Source: GAS188 sp044445965 (GTDB lineage: Bacteria; Pseudomonadota; Alphaproteobacteria; Rhizobiales; Beijerinckiaceae). Taken from it: a DNA stretch of 61,161 nucleotides. Numbering within the stretch: the stretch's first letter is position 1; every line of letters begins with the position of its first letter. Positions 50,544 through 60,027 of this stretch are shown in pieces. The notes under the pieces were generated by a model. That model saw nothing but the letters and a program-made list of their open reading frames with translations, was not told the DNA's origin and did no database searches. Location of the stretch: positions 1-61,161 of the forward strand of contig JBIOEJ010000018.1 of the NCBI GenBank assembly GCA_044445965.1. Direction: 5' to 3'. Both the position numbers and the translations under genes were made by a program.

Positions 50544-50828
50544 GTCGCTCTCCCGCAGCCGCCGCGATCACCTCGAACGGCAGATAGTTTATATGTGAAC
50601 CAATTACAATCCGGGAATGATGGCCGCAAGCCAAATCCCCGTTATCGGCCCCAGACCCCACCGAATCGGGGCGGGAATTAACAAATCTCAACGCATCTTA
50701 ACGGCCTGTTTACCATAGGACATGAAATTCAGCGTTGGAATCGTCGCTGCGCCGGGTGCCGGTATCCGTCGTGACCCGATCGCGACCAACATCATCGGCA
50801 TTGCGATGGCGAATTGAGGGTTCGAGCC

Positions 50829-53800
50829 GTGGTGAGCCGCTACTCCAGGAGCCGCCAAGCACGGATGCACGACATGCGGCGCGACGTCGATTTCAACGAC
50901 GACGTCGAGCCAAGGGATGATTACCACGCCGACGACCTGATCTCCGCCGCGGTCGCCGAGGCGAAGCGGCATGTTCGACGCAACGAGTTGAAGACCAATT
51001 CCGCTCTCGACGCCATCTCCGACTGGATCGAGAAGAGCGAGGTTCGCCGCACCGACGACACCAAGCGCCTCGCCTCGTCGCAGGAACGCATGGCGTCCGC
51101 CGTGCGCGACGCGCTCGGCCTCATGACCAGCCGCCTCGACCAGATCGAGAGCCTGGTGACGGAAGCGCCCTCGAGGGCGTTCGAACCCATTCGCAGCGCG
51201 CTCGGCAGGCTCGACGACCGGGTCAGCGCCATGGAGGACCAGCAGAGCACCGACCAGCGCCATTCACAGCAGTTTTCCTCGATGATGGACAGTCTCGGCA
51301 AGCGCCTGTCCGACGTCGTCGGCAAGATCGACGAGCTCGCCGATGCCCGCAGCCGCGACGATCCGGCGCTGCGCGAAGAGCGGATCGCCGGCATCGAGGC
51401 GAAGCTCGGCTCGATCCTGCAGCAATTGTCGCGCCCCTCGCCCATGGGCAATGGCGGCGCGCCTTCCCCTCGTCCCGCCTCTCCCGCTCCGGTGGCGGCG
51501 CGTCCCAAGGTCGTGCTGCGCAGCGTGACCAATTCGGGAAAGCTCGACGCCGCGGTCGAGGATATCAGGCGCAAGCGAGACGCGCTCGGCGGCGCACCCG
51601 AAGCTTCGATCCGCGGGCGCGCTACGCAGCCGCCGATGCAGACCGACGCGGCTCTCGGGCTCGCAGGCCTGCGTGCCGAGCTGGGCGCGCTGGCGATCCA
51701 GCTGCAGCGGCTGGAGAAGGGTCGCATCGATGCCGAGTCGCTGAACGAGTTGCTCGCCACCACGAGCGAAGTGCGTCGCCTGCTGGCCGATCCGGCCATG
51801 CCGCGCCTCGCCGCCAGGATCGAGCAAGGTGTCGCCGACCTCACGCGGCGGGTCGACGCGCTCACGATGAAGGTGGTCGACCGCGAAGAGATCGCGGCGC
51901 TCACGGCCGCAATCTCGGAAATACGGGCCAAATTGTCGGAGCCCCGTTCCGGGGTCGACGCGGGTGTCGTCGAGCGGCGGATCGAGGCGTTGTCGGCCAA
52001 GATCGACGAGGTCATGCGCGAACCTCTCGGCCTCGTCGGACAGCACCTCGCCGACCTGTCGGCCCGGCTCGGAACCTCACCCCGGACCGCCGCTCCCGAC
52101 GACGCGATGACGGAAATTCGCGACAAGCTCGATCGCATCGTCGAGCGAGGCGACCTCCCCTCGACGGGCCAGGCACCCTCCGGCGATAGCGGCGCGCTCG
52201 CCGAGGTCAGGGACCGTCTCGATCGGCTTTCCGCCCAGCTCGATCACGCACCGGAACGGGCCGATAGCGGCACGATCGCCGATCTCCGCGCCCGGCTCGA
52301 GCAGCTCGCCGCCTCGATCGAGCAATCGGCGACGAATGCGCCGGACAAGATCGACCGCGTGCTGCGGCAGATCGCCGCGAATATTGATGTGGCGCGTCAA
52401 CAAGACCCCAATCCGGGCGCGCTGCAGGCGCTCGAGCGCCAGGTCGCCGCGTTGGCGGAACGGGTCGGGGGCGACTCAGGTTCGACAGCCGCCATCGCCG
52501 ACCTCGAACACAGCCTCACGCGGCTCTTCGACGAGCTCGCCGCCATCAAGGCCGCAGCCGTCACGGCCGCCGAAGCTGCGGCTTCGGGAGCCGTTTCCCA
52601 GGGCACCGAGGCCAATCTGGCGCTGCGCCAGGAGCGAGCCGAGAAAGAGCGCGAGATGCATTCGACGCTCGATCAAATGCACACGCTGCTCGAGCGGATC
52701 ATGGGGCGTCTGTCGAGCCTCGAGGAGCAAGCGCACCTCTCAGCCCAACCCGACCTTGCCGGCAGGGCGGCGGAGACGACGAGCGCGGCCCCGGCGCAGA
52801 GCCCCGCCGGCCGTGCCCTTCAGGGTGCCGCGGCACCGGCCGCGGCCAATCCGGACGAGGACACGAGCGAGCTCGACGCTTTCGAGGCTGCGGCTCTCGA
52901 GGCAGCAAGGAGCGTAGCGGCACGATCGGGTCAGCGGGTCGCCGGCAAGGAAGCGGCGGTCATGCCCGTGGCGGTGAGCCATGAGCCGCTCGAGCCCGGA
53001 TCGGGGCGTCCGATGCCCGCCGCCGCTCCGCAGGAGGCCATGGCGCGCGCGCCGAACGGAACCGGCGCCGGCGCCAGCGGTGGTGCCCGGCCGCTCGCCG
53101 GCGACCTCAGCGCGGCCGTCGGCAGCGGCGGCGCGATGAGTGCGCAAGCCCTGATCGCGGCGGCGAGACGCGCCGCGGCCGATACGGCGGCGCGCCAGAA
53201 GGCGGCTTCCAGCCCGGCTTCATCGCTGGGCACGGCCAAGAATGCGCTCTCATCGCTGAAGGCGAGCGCGGGGGCGCACAGGAAACCGATCCTGCTCGCC
53301 TTGATCGGATTGATGGTCGTGTACAGCGCGGTCGGCGCCGGCAGGCTGATCTTGGGAAGCGAGCCTTCCAGCATCGATCAGGGCGCCCGGCCCGCTTCTC
53401 CCCAGGCCCCGGCGAGCGGTGCGCCGCGCCCGACGACGGGTGCGGATAGCGGCGCATCGAAGCCCCCGCCGGCCGCGCCCGGGGATGCTCCGGGTGCGGC
53501 GCGGCCCAGCGGCGCCGCGCCGGCGGCCCCTGGCCGCTCGTCGAGCCTGCCGACGCCGCCAGCCTTCACCAAGCTCGGTCAGACGATCACCCCGGCGGGC
53601 GACGGGGGCGATGTTTCACGCCCGGCGAATGATGTGACGGGCAGCGTCGCAGCACCCGCGGCTGCCGCAACCCTTGCGAAACCTGGCGCCGTCGCGCCCA
53701 TCGCCGCCGCCCCTGGAGCCGATCCGACGACCGCTCCCGATTTCATCGCCAGGTTGAAGCTCGCGGCCAATGCCGATGATCCGATTGGGGAATATGAGCT

Positions 53801-54413
53801 CGCGGCGCGTATGTACGAGGGTCGCGGAATGGCGCGAGACCCACAAGGCGCGGCCAAGCTCTTCGAACGGGCGGCCAATCTGGGGCTGGTCCCGGCGCAA
53901 TATCGCATCGCCAATATCTATGAGACCGGCATCGGCGCGGCCAAGGACCTGGTGCTCGCCAGGGCCTGGTTCGAAAAGGCGGCAGATCACGGCAACGCCA
54001 AGGCAATGCACAATGTCGGCGTCTATCTGGCGCAAGGAATCCAAGGCAAGCCCGACTATGCCACGGCGGTCACCTGGTTCAGAAGGGCAGCCGAGCGCAA
54101 TGTGCGCGACAGCCAATATAATCTCGCGATCCTGCTGGCGCGCGGGCTCGGTGCGCCCCGCGACTTCAAGGCTTCCTATGTCTGGTTCGCGCTCGCCGCG
54201 CGCGACGGCGACGCCGACAGCGCCAAGAAGCGCGACGAAATCGCCTCGCGCCTTTCGACCGCCGAGCTCGACGATGCCAAGGCCGCGGTGGCAAGCTGGA
54301 AGCCTATCGAGGTCGACCGCTCGGCGAACGAGGTCGACGTCAAGAACATCAAATGGGATCGTGTCGGTCCAGCGCCTGCGAAGCCCGATCCGGCGAAGAC
54401 CAGCAAGCTGTAG
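50829..54413 (+). CDS. Very long coiled-coil membrane protein with C-terminal Sel1 repeats (PodJ-like)
   Basis: A protein of about 1194 residues. Residues about 25-630 are mostly coiled coil (RLDQIESLVTE, LDRIVERGDLP and LDRLSAQLDHA recur, as do many ARLEQLA-like heptads). A low-complexity Ala/Pro/Gly stretch is broken by one membrane span near 825-845 (PILLALIGLMVVYSAVGAG). A second Pro/Ala-rich linker leads to four Sel1-type TPR repeats at about 980-1150 (AAKLFERAANLGLVPAQYRI, AVTWFRRAAERNVRDSQYNL). The order coiled coil, span, periplasmic Sel1 resembles polar localisation factors such as PodJ. The start is uncertain: GTG at 50829 has GAGGG at 9 bases; TTG at 50814 or ATG at 50865 are alternatives. 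Confidence 0.8.
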   Translation: MVSRYSRSRQARMHDMRRDVDFNDDVEPRDDYHADDLISAAVAEAKRHVRRNELKTNSALDAISDWIEKSEVRRTDDTKRLASSQERMASAVRDALGLMTSRLDQIESLVTEAPSRAFEPIRSALGRLDDRVSAMEDQQSTDQRHSQQFSSMMDSLGKRLSDVVGKIDELADARSRDDPALREERIAGIEAKLGSILQQLSRPSPMGNGGAPSPRPASPAPVAARPKVVLRSVTNSGKLDAAVEDIRRKRDALGGAPEASIRGRATQPPMQTDAALGLAGLRAELGALAIQLQRLEKGRIDAESLNELLATTSEVRRLLADPAMPRLAARIEQGVADLTRRVDALTMKVVDREEIAALTAAISEIRAKLSEPRSGVDAGVVERRIEALSAKIDEVMREPLGLVGQHLADLSARLGTSPRTAAPDDAMTEIRDKLDRIVERGDLPSTGQAPSGDSGALAEVRDRLDRLSAQLDHAPERADSGTIADLRARLEQLAASIEQSATNAPDKIDRVLRQIAANIDVARQQDPNPGALQALERQVAALAERVGGDSGSTAAIADLEHSLTRLFDELAAIKAAAVTAAEAAASGAVSQGTEANLALRQERAEKEREMHSTLDQMHTLLERIMGRLSSLEEQAHLSAQPDLAGRAAETTSAAPAQSPAGRALQGAAAPAAANPDEDTSELDAFEAAALEAARSVAARSGQRVAGKEAAVMPVAVSHEPLEPGSGRPMPAAAPQEAMARAPNGTGAGASGGARPLAGDLSAAVGSGGAMSAQALIAAARRAAADTAARQKAASSPASSLGTAKNALSSLKASAGAHRKPILLALIGLMVVYSAVGAGRLILGSEPSSIDQGARPASPQAPASGAPRPTTGADSGASKPPPAAPGDAPGAARPSGAAPAAPGRSSSLPTPPAFTKLGQTITPAGDGGDVSRPANDVTGSVAAPAAAATLAKPGAVAPIAAAPGADPTTAPDFIARLKLAANADDPIGEYELAARMYEGRGMARDPQGAAKLFERAANLGLVPAQYRIANIYETGIGAAKDLVLARAWFEKAADHGNAKAMHNVGVYLAQGIQGKPDYATAVTWFRRAAERNVRDSQYNLAILLARGLGAPRDFKASYVWFALAARDGDADSAKKRDEIASRLSTAELDDAKAAVASWKPIEVDRSANEVDVKNIKWDRVGPAPAKPDPAKTSKL

Positions 54414-54489
54414 CCGATTTCGAAAAGCGGCCCTTCACGCCGACGCCAGGGCGGCCTAACCTCCTCCCATGACCAAGGTGGAGGATTTC

Positions 54490-55680
54490 ATGACAGGCTA
54501 CGGCATGGATCGGCGCGGCTTCGTCGGCGGAATGGCGGCGGGCGCGGTGCTCGCCGCAAGCGGCGCGCGAGCGGCGATGCCGCCATTGCCGAAAGCACCC
54601 GTCGCGCTCAGCATCATCGATGTGGGCGGGGCGCTCGCCCTGCTGCAGGCCGGATTCGATGCCTATAGGGCAGCCAAACCCCAGCTTGTCTCGAAGATCA
54701 CCTATGTGAAAGCGCCGGCGCCGGAGCTCGCCGGCAAGATCAAGGCGCAGCAAGATGCCGGCAAGAGCGATCTCGATCTCGTGCTGACAGGCTCCGATGG
54801 TCTCGCCGCAGGTCTCGACCAGGGCTTATGGGTGAAGATCTTCCCGGACTTCCAGGAAGCGTTTCCGGGGATCGAGACGAATTACGAGCCGGCAGCGTTG
54901 AGCCTCTTCAAGGCGCAAGGCCAAGGCTATGGCGTCGTCTGCGCCTATTACCCCTCGGGTCCACTGCTCGAATATGCGCCCGAACGGGTCAAGGACGTGC
55001 CGAAATCGGCAGCCTCGCTTCTCGCCTGGGCGAAGGCCAATCCAAACCGATTCATGTATGCCCGTCCGGCAAATTCGGGCCCAGGCCGCACCTTCATGAT
55101 GGGGCTGCCCTATTTGCTCGGTGACAAGGACCCGAAGGATCCGATCAATGGCTGGGACAAGACCTGGGCCTATCTCAAGGAGCTGAGCCCCTCCATCGAA
55201 TACTATCCGTCAGGCACCGGCGCCACGATGAAGGAACTCGGCGAGGGCTCTCGCGACATCATCATCTCGACCACCGGCTGGGACATCAATCCGCGCTTCC
55301 TCGGCGTCGTGCCGAAAAGCGCCGCGATCGGCACGCTGGAGGGCTTTCACTGGGTGTCGGACGCCTTCTTCATGACCGTTCCGAAGGGTGTCCCACCGGA
55401 CCACTTCGCGGTCCTGCTCGATATGATGGCCTTCATCCTGAGCCCTAAGATCCAGGCCTACACCTATGATGAGGGCTATCTTTATCCGGGTCCCGCGGTG
55501 AAAGACGTAGCCCTCTCCATGGCCCCGCAGAAGAGCCAGGATATCATCAACGAGTTCGGCCGGCCGGAATATGCCAAGCTGATCGCGGGCAATCCGATCG
55601 AGTTGCCGCTCACGCCCGACAAGATGGTGCTCGCCTTCCGCCGCTGGGACGAGGAGGTCGGCTCGAAGAAGGGGAAGTGA
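54490..55680 (+). CDS. Extracellular solute-binding protein of family 1
   Basis: A 396-residue periplasmic protein. A Tat signal is present (MDRRGFVGGMAAGAVLAASG, cut near ARAAM). The mature part has the fold of iron/polyamine-type binding proteins (DLDLVLTGSDGLAAGLDQGL, NPNRFMYARPANSGPGRTFM). The ATG at 54490 has GTGGAGG at 5 bases and is preferred over an in-frame ATG at 54469. No permease or ATPase follows in the window, so it is an orphan binding protein or its partners lie elsewhere. Confidence 0.85.
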   Translation: MTGYGMDRRGFVGGMAAGAVLAASGARAAMPPLPKAPVALSIIDVGGALALLQAGFDAYRAAKPQLVSKITYVKAPAPELAGKIKAQQDAGKSDLDLVLTGSDGLAAGLDQGLWVKIFPDFQEAFPGIETNYEPAALSLFKAQGQGYGVVCAYYPSGPLLEYAPERVKDVPKSAASLLAWAKANPNRFMYARPANSGPGRTFMMGLPYLLGDKDPKDPINGWDKTWAYLKELSPSIEYYPSGTGATMKELGEGSRDIIISTTGWDINPRFLGVVPKSAAIGTLEGFHWVSDAFFMTVPKGVPPDHFAVLLDMMAFILSPKIQAYTYDEGYLYPGPAVKDVALSMAPQKSQDIINEFGRPEYAKLIAGNPIELPLTPDKMVLAFRRWDEEVGSKKGK

Positions 55681-55693
55681 GGCGTCGAGCCTG

Positions 55694-55831
55694 GTCATGG
55701 CCGCGCTTGGCCCGGCCATCCATGCCTTTTCGCCTTCCGCAGCGCGCATCCTGACGAGTTGCGCATAAGCCGCCGCCTGCAATCACCAAGCAGTCGAAGT
55801 CGTGGATGGCCGGGCCGAGCCCGGCCATGAC
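55694..55831. repeat. Dispersed inverted-repeat element, copy 2
   Basis: Left arm 55694-55726 (GTCATGGCCGCGCTTGGCCC and onward) pairs with right arm 55801-55831, with a 74-base loop. The arms match those of copy 1 at 36972-37059 almost base for base. The right arm ends 3 bases before the stop codon of the YbjN gene, where it may act as its transcript end. Confidence 0.8.
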
Positions 55832-55834
55832 GGT

Positions 55835-56335
55835 TCAGGCCTCGCCTTCGGTCTCGAAGAGCGCGACCTCGAAAGCCTCCCTGGCGCTCTTCCCCGCCCA
55901 GACCACGAATTGGAAGGCCTGGTAGAAGCGGTCGCAGGCCTCGGTCGCGCTGTCGAGCAGCGCCGCGCATTGCCGGCCGCTCGCCTTGGCCCCGCCGGCG
56001 AGCACCAGGGCGTGGCGGAACATCACCACATGCTCTCGGCTCCACAGGTCGAAATGCCCGACCCAAAGCTGCTCGTTGATCAGGGAAATGAGGCTCAGCA
56101 CCTCGGCGCGGCGCCGATCCGGCACCTTGAGATCGAAGGCGCAGGCGATATGCACCGCCTCGACATCCTCGAGCCAAGTAAAGGCCACGTGATATTCGGT
56201 CAGCGCGCCAGCGGTCGAGATGGCGATCTCGTCCTCATGGTCCCGGTCGAAGGCGAAGTCATGCTCGGCGGCGAGACGCTCCACGACATCGAGGGGGTGT
56301 TCGGCTCTGGCGGTTTCGGCTGCAACGATCTGCAT
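55835..56335 (-). CDS. YbjN-domain protein
   Basis: A 166-residue cytoplasmic protein of the YbjN family. The long conserved words are typical of Hyphomicrobiales homologues: HPLDVVERLAAEHDFAFDR, EVLSLISLINEQLWVGHFDL, FRHALVLAGGAKASGRQCAA and YQAFQFVVWAGKSAREAF. The E. coli YbjN is linked to stress tolerance and motility control; the role here is unknown. The ATG at 56335 (MQIVAAET) is preferred over longer starts because the usual protein length is then met. Confidence 0.85.
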   Translation of the reverse strand: MQIVAAETARAEHPLDVVERLAAEHDFAFDRDHEDEIAISTAGALTEYHVAFTWLEDVEAVHIACAFDLKVPDRRRAEVLSLISLINEQLWVGHFDLWSREHVVMFRHALVLAGGAKASGRQCAALLDSATEACDRFYQAFQFVVWAGKSAREAFEVALFETEGEA

Positions 56336-56523
56336 ATGAATTGGCCTCCCGCCGGCGACTACCGCTTCGTGGAACACGCGCCTGCCACGCCGGGCGACCG
56401 CGACTCACCTGCGAATCGCCTCGCCTGCGACTATAGCCAATGCGGATGGGCAAGCCCACCCGCGAAGCATGCCGAGGCTGACCGGAATCGCAGTGCCGCT
56501 TCAAGAGCTTGACCGCGCCAGCC

Positions 56524-56805
56524 TCAAGCGGTCTTGCCTTCGCTCGGCGCGCCTTTGTCCCCAGATTTCGCTTCGAGCGCCGCGATGCGGGCCGAGAGCC
56601 GCTCATTCTCCTCGCGGGCCCGCACCGCCATCTCGCGCACCGCCTCGAATTCCTCGCGTGCGACGAGGTCCATGCCCGCCAGCAGGCGCTCCATGCGGCC
56701 CTTGAAGAAGTCCTCGACCTCGCGCCTCGCCCCTTCGGCCATGCCTGCGGCATTTTGCATCAGCCTCGCGAGGTCATCGAGGAAGCGGTTTTGGGATTCG
56801 GGCAT
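56524..56805 (-). CDS. UbiK/BMFP-type accessory factor
   Basis: A 93-residue protein of the YqiC/BMFP family, which helps ubiquinone synthesis and forms trimers. The N-terminal amphipathic helix (NRFLDDLARLMQNAAGMAEG) precedes a coiled coil (about 45-85; REEFEAVREMAVRAREENER then LSARIAALEAK). The length is typical. It lies on the opposite strand to lgt with 147 bases between starts. Low cysteine and high charge are consistent with the family. Confidence 0.85.
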   Translation of the reverse strand: MPESQNRFLDDLARLMQNAAGMAEGARREVEDFFKGRMERLLAGMDLVAREEFEAVREMAVRAREENERLSARIAALEAKSGDKGAPSEGKTA

Positions 56806-56952
56806 GAGGTGCTCCTCTCGCGTTCGGGGCCTTGCGGCGGTGGTGCGGCCCGGCACGCCCTAGCACGAAAGACGCGACCGACCCAGGGTTCCCAGGGTTC
56901 CACGACGGCTTGACGCCCCTGCCGATGCCGGCGCAATTGCGCCCCCGAAAGG

Positions 56953-57807
56953 ATGCCGATGCCGCTCTTCGTCATACCCTATCCGATGATCTCGCCGGTG
57001 CTCGTCGAGATCGGCCCCTTCGCGCTTCGCTGGTACGCGCTCGCTTATGTCGCCGGGCTCATCGCCGCATGGTGGCTCGGCAAGCGTCTCACCGGCGCCG
57101 ACCGGCTGTGGGGCGGGCGTCTCCATCCGGCACCCACCGATATCGACGACCTCATCGTCTATGCGGCGCTCGGCGTCGTGCTCGGCGGGCGCATCGCCTA
57201 TGTGCTGTTCTACAACTTCGATTTCTACGCCGCCAATCCTCTGGAGATGCTCATCGTGTGGCGCGGCGGCATGTCCTTCCATGGCGGGCTGATCGGCTGC
57301 ATGCTCGCAACGGCTTGGCTCGCCCGCTCGCGCGGCATCCCCGTGCTCGCCTTCTACGATGTGCTGGCGCCCGTGTCGCCGATCGGCCTGTTCCTCGGCC
57401 GCCTCGCCAACTTCGTCAATGGAGAACTCTGGGGACGGGTCAGCGACATGCCTTGGGCCATGGTCTTCCCGAATGGCGGGCCGGAACCGCGCCATCCGAG
57501 CCAACTTTACGAAGCGGGGCTCGAAGGTCTGGTGCTCTTCATCATTCTCAACATCGTGGTGCGCAGCGGGGGCCTGCGCCGTCCGGGCCTCTTATCGGGC
57601 CTGTTCGGCCTCGGTTACGCGCTGGCGCGAATCGCCGTCGAGTTCATGCGCGAGCCCGACGCCCAGCTCGGCTATCTCTATGGCGGATGGCTGACCATGG
57701 GCATGGTGCTATCCTTGCCCTTGGTGGCTGCGGGCCTCGCCTTGCTATGGTGGGCGGCAAGAGCCAAGCCTCTACCGCTGGCGGCGGGAACCGAGCCCTC
57801 GAGGTGA
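56953..57807 (+). CDS. lgt: Prolipoprotein diacylglyceryl transferase
   Basis: A 284-residue, seven-span inner-membrane enzyme that adds diacylglycerol to the lipobox cysteine of prolipoproteins. The key motifs are present: GGMSFHGGLIGCMLATAWLA (the HGG motif near 113-116), the signature FLGRLANFVNGELWGRVSDM and the later RHPSQLYEAGLEGLVLF. A run of hydrophobic spans ends with WLTMGMVLSLPLVAAGLALL. The midA start overlaps its stop by four bases (GTGA), so the genes are coupled. Confidence 0.95.
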   Translation: MPMPLFVIPYPMISPVLVEIGPFALRWYALAYVAGLIAAWWLGKRLTGADRLWGGRLHPAPTDIDDLIVYAALGVVLGGRIAYVLFYNFDFYAANPLEMLIVWRGGMSFHGGLIGCMLATAWLARSRGIPVLAFYDVLAPVSPIGLFLGRLANFVNGELWGRVSDMPWAMVFPNGGPEPRHPSQLYEAGLEGLVLFIILNIVVRSGGLRRPGLLSGLFGLGYALARIAVEFMREPDAQLGYLYGGWLTMGMVLSLPLVAAGLALLWWAARAKPLPLAAGTEPSR

Positions 57808-58928
57808 CGCCGCTCGGCAGCGAGATCGTGGCGATGATCGCCGCCGATGGCCCCATCAGCGTCGAGCGCTATATGCGGCTTGCGCTTTCCCATCCGCGCT
57901 TCGCGTATTACCGCTCCGGCGACCCCTTCGGCGCGAGCGGAGATTTCGTCACCGCCCCCGAGATCTCGCAGATGTTCGGCGAATTGATCGGCCTGTGGGC
58001 AGCCGATTGCTGGGACCGGATGGGCAGGCCCGAGCGCTTCGGCCTCGTCGAGCTCGGCCCAGGGCGTGGCACGCTGATGGCGGACGCCTTGCGGGCAGCG
58101 CGCATCGTCGCCGGTTTCCATACCGCTCTCGAAGTTCACTTGGTCGAGACGAGCGAAGTGCTCAGGGCGCGGCAGCGCCAGGCGCTCGCCGAACGTGACG
58201 ACAGCATCGCCGTACCCGTCTTCTGGCACGAGCGCTTCGACACAGTGGCTCGGGGCCCTCTCATCGTCATCGCCAACGAGTTCTTCGACGCCCTGCCGAT
58301 CTGCCAATACGTGCGCACTCGGGGCGGGTGGCGCGAGCGCCTCGTCGGCCTCGACGACCACGGCGCGCTCAGCTTCGGATTATCGGCGCGGACCGAGCCA
58401 TCATTGGGCCTCGCCGCGCCGCTCGGCGCCGTCCTCGAGATCCGCCCCGACGCCCTCACTCTGGCACGCGACATCACGCTGCGCCTCGTCGAGCATGGCG
58501 GGGCGGCGCTGGTGATCGATTATGGCCATGTGCGGCAAGGCCTCGGCGATACGCTGCAAGCAGTACGCAAGCACGGCTTCGCCGATCCCCTCTCCGAACC
58601 GGGCGAAACCGACCTGACGGCCCATGTGGATTTCGCCACGCTCGCGCTGGCCGCGCGCGAGGCTGGAGCGGTGGTGCATGGCCCGATGCCGCAAGGCGCG
58701 TTCCTGCGCGCCTTAGGGATCGAGGCGCGCGCGCAGCGGCTGAATGACGGGGCAAAGCCGCCTCAGGCCGCCGCCATCGACGCGGCGCTCGCGCGCCTGA
58801 CGGGCGACGGCGTGGGCGAAATGGGGGCGTTGTTCAAGGCCATGGCGATCGCCGATCCGTCGCTGTCGTCACCGGCGGGCTTCGGCTTGCCGGAGGATGA
58901 TTTGCGCATTCCGGGTCGACCACGCTAG
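57804..58928 (+). CDS. midA: MidA/NDUFAF7-family SAM-dependent protein methyltransferase
   Basis: A 374-residue member of the DUF185 family; its mitochondrial counterpart methylates an arginine of complex I subunit NDUFS2. The hallmarks are ARFAYYRSGDPF-like FAYYRSGDPFGASGDFVTAP, EISQMFGELIGLWAADCW, the SAM site LVELGPGRGTLMADALRA, NEFFDALPICQYV and DYGHVRQGLGDTLQAVRKH. It starts with GTG at 57804, overlapping lgt. The lgt-midA pair is common in Hyphomicrobiales. The usual third gene, a laccase-fold pgeF, does not follow here. Confidence 0.9.
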   Translation: MTPLGSEIVAMIAADGPISVERYMRLALSHPRFAYYRSGDPFGASGDFVTAPEISQMFGELIGLWAADCWDRMGRPERFGLVELGPGRGTLMADALRAARIVAGFHTALEVHLVETSEVLRARQRQALAERDDSIAVPVFWHERFDTVARGPLIVIANEFFDALPICQYVRTRGGWRERLVGLDDHGALSFGLSARTEPSLGLAAPLGAVLEIRPDALTLARDITLRLVEHGGAALVIDYGHVRQGLGDTLQAVRKHGFADPLSEPGETDLTAHVDFATLALAAREAGAVVHGPMPQGAFLRALGIEARAQRLNDGAKPPQAAAIDAALARLTGDGVGEMGALFKAMAIADPSLSSPAGFGLPEDDLRIPGRPR

Positions 58929-59057
58929 ATCGCGTCCGTTCGGCCTGGAACTGTTTCCACCCAAGTCGAATCGACGTTGCCGACCCACTGCCGCGTGATT
59001 GCCGTTGCCGCGGCGAAGGGATGAGCGTTGCGCCGAGACGAAGCGCGAGGAGAGACC

Positions 59058-60002
59058 ATGATCACGATCGCCGATGTGGAGGCGGCGCGCCGACGCATTG
59101 CGCCGCATGTGAGGCGCACGCCCGCGATGCGGCTCGCTCAGACCCGCGACGAGGTCTGCCCGGCGCAGAGCATCACCTTGAAACTCGAATGCCTGCAGGC
59201 CGCGGGCTCCTTCAAGGCGCGCGGGGCCATGAACCGCCTGCTCGGAATGGAGGGGGAGCGGCCAAAGGCGGGGCTGGTCACGGCGTCCGGCGGCAATCAC
59301 GGCCTCGCGGTGGCGCGCACCGCCTACGTCGCTGGCCTCCCCGCGATGGTGTTCCTGCCGCGCACCGTCTCGCCTGAGAAGGTCGAGAAGCTGAAGGAAT
59401 GGAAGGCGCGCATCGAGATCGTCGGCCATGTCTTCGATCAAGCCAACACCGCCGCGATGGACTATTCGGGACGGACGGGTGCGCTCTATATCCACCCTTT
59501 CGCCGATCCGCTGGTGGTGGCGGGCCAGGGCACGCTCGGCCTCGACATCCTCGACGACATCCCCGAGGTCGACACGATCCTCGTGGCGATCGGCGGCGGT
59601 GGGTTGGTCGCTGGCCTCGCGACCGCCGTGAAGGCCAGGAAGAAAGGCGTGCGCATCATCGGCATCCAGGCGACCGGGGCGCCGAGCATGAAGGCGAGCC
59701 TAGAGGCCGGCCATGTCGTCACCTTGCCTGAAGTCACGACCAGGGTGGCGACGCTCGCGGCGCGGCGCACCGATGAGCGGGTCTTCGATATCGTCCGGCA
59801 GACGGTCGAGGATATCGTGCTGGTTTCCGATGACGAGATGGCGGAAGCGGCGCGCTGGCTGTGGTTCGAGTTCGGCGTAGCGGCCGACTTGTCGGGCGCG
59901 GCCTCGATCGCCGCCCTGCGCTCGGGCCGTCTCGCGCTGCGCTCGGGCGAGCATGTCTGCGCCCTCATCTGCGGCGCGGGATCGGAGGGGGCGGTCGGCT
60001 AG
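59058..60002 (+). CDS. Threonine/serine dehydratase-like PLP enzyme
   Basis: A 314-residue fold-type II PLP enzyme. The PLP lysine lies in LQAAGSFKARGAMNRLL (near 56), the phosphate-binding-loop region in TASGGNHGLAVARTAYVAGL and the glycine-rich loop in ILVAIGGGGLVAGLATAVKA. The length matches catabolic threonine dehydratase, without a C-terminal ACT regulatory domain. Serine racemase or hydroxyaspartate ammonia-lyase are alternatives in this family. The ATG has GAGGAG about 6 bases upstream. Confidence 0.87.
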   Translation: MITIADVEAARRRIAPHVRRTPAMRLAQTRDEVCPAQSITLKLECLQAAGSFKARGAMNRLLGMEGERPKAGLVTASGGNHGLAVARTAYVAGLPAMVFLPRTVSPEKVEKLKEWKARIEIVGHVFDQANTAAMDYSGRTGALYIHPFADPLVVAGQGTLGLDILDDIPEVDTILVAIGGGGLVAGLATAVKARKKGVRIIGIQATGAPSMKASLEAGHVVTLPEVTTRVATLAARRTDERVFDIVRQTVEDIVLVSDDEMAEAARWLWFEFGVAADLSGAASIAALRSGRLALRSGEHVCALICGAGSEGAVG

Positions 60003-60027
60003 CGAACACGCATTCACAGCGCCAAGC

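Noticed and set aside
48519..50681. 720-codon open frame on the plus strand
   Set aside because: It is antisense to the acyl-CoA dehydrogenase gene, has an R/H/A-rich composition and no motif.
50722..50817. 31-codon frame starting ATG before the long coiled-coil gene
   Set aside because: It could be a leader peptide, but there is only a weak ribosome site and no homology evidence, so it is mentioned only under a finding.
55694..55831. Short open frames in the inverted-repeat element as small genes
   Set aside because: Similar frames arise in every copy of the element because of the shared arms, and none has a ribosome site.
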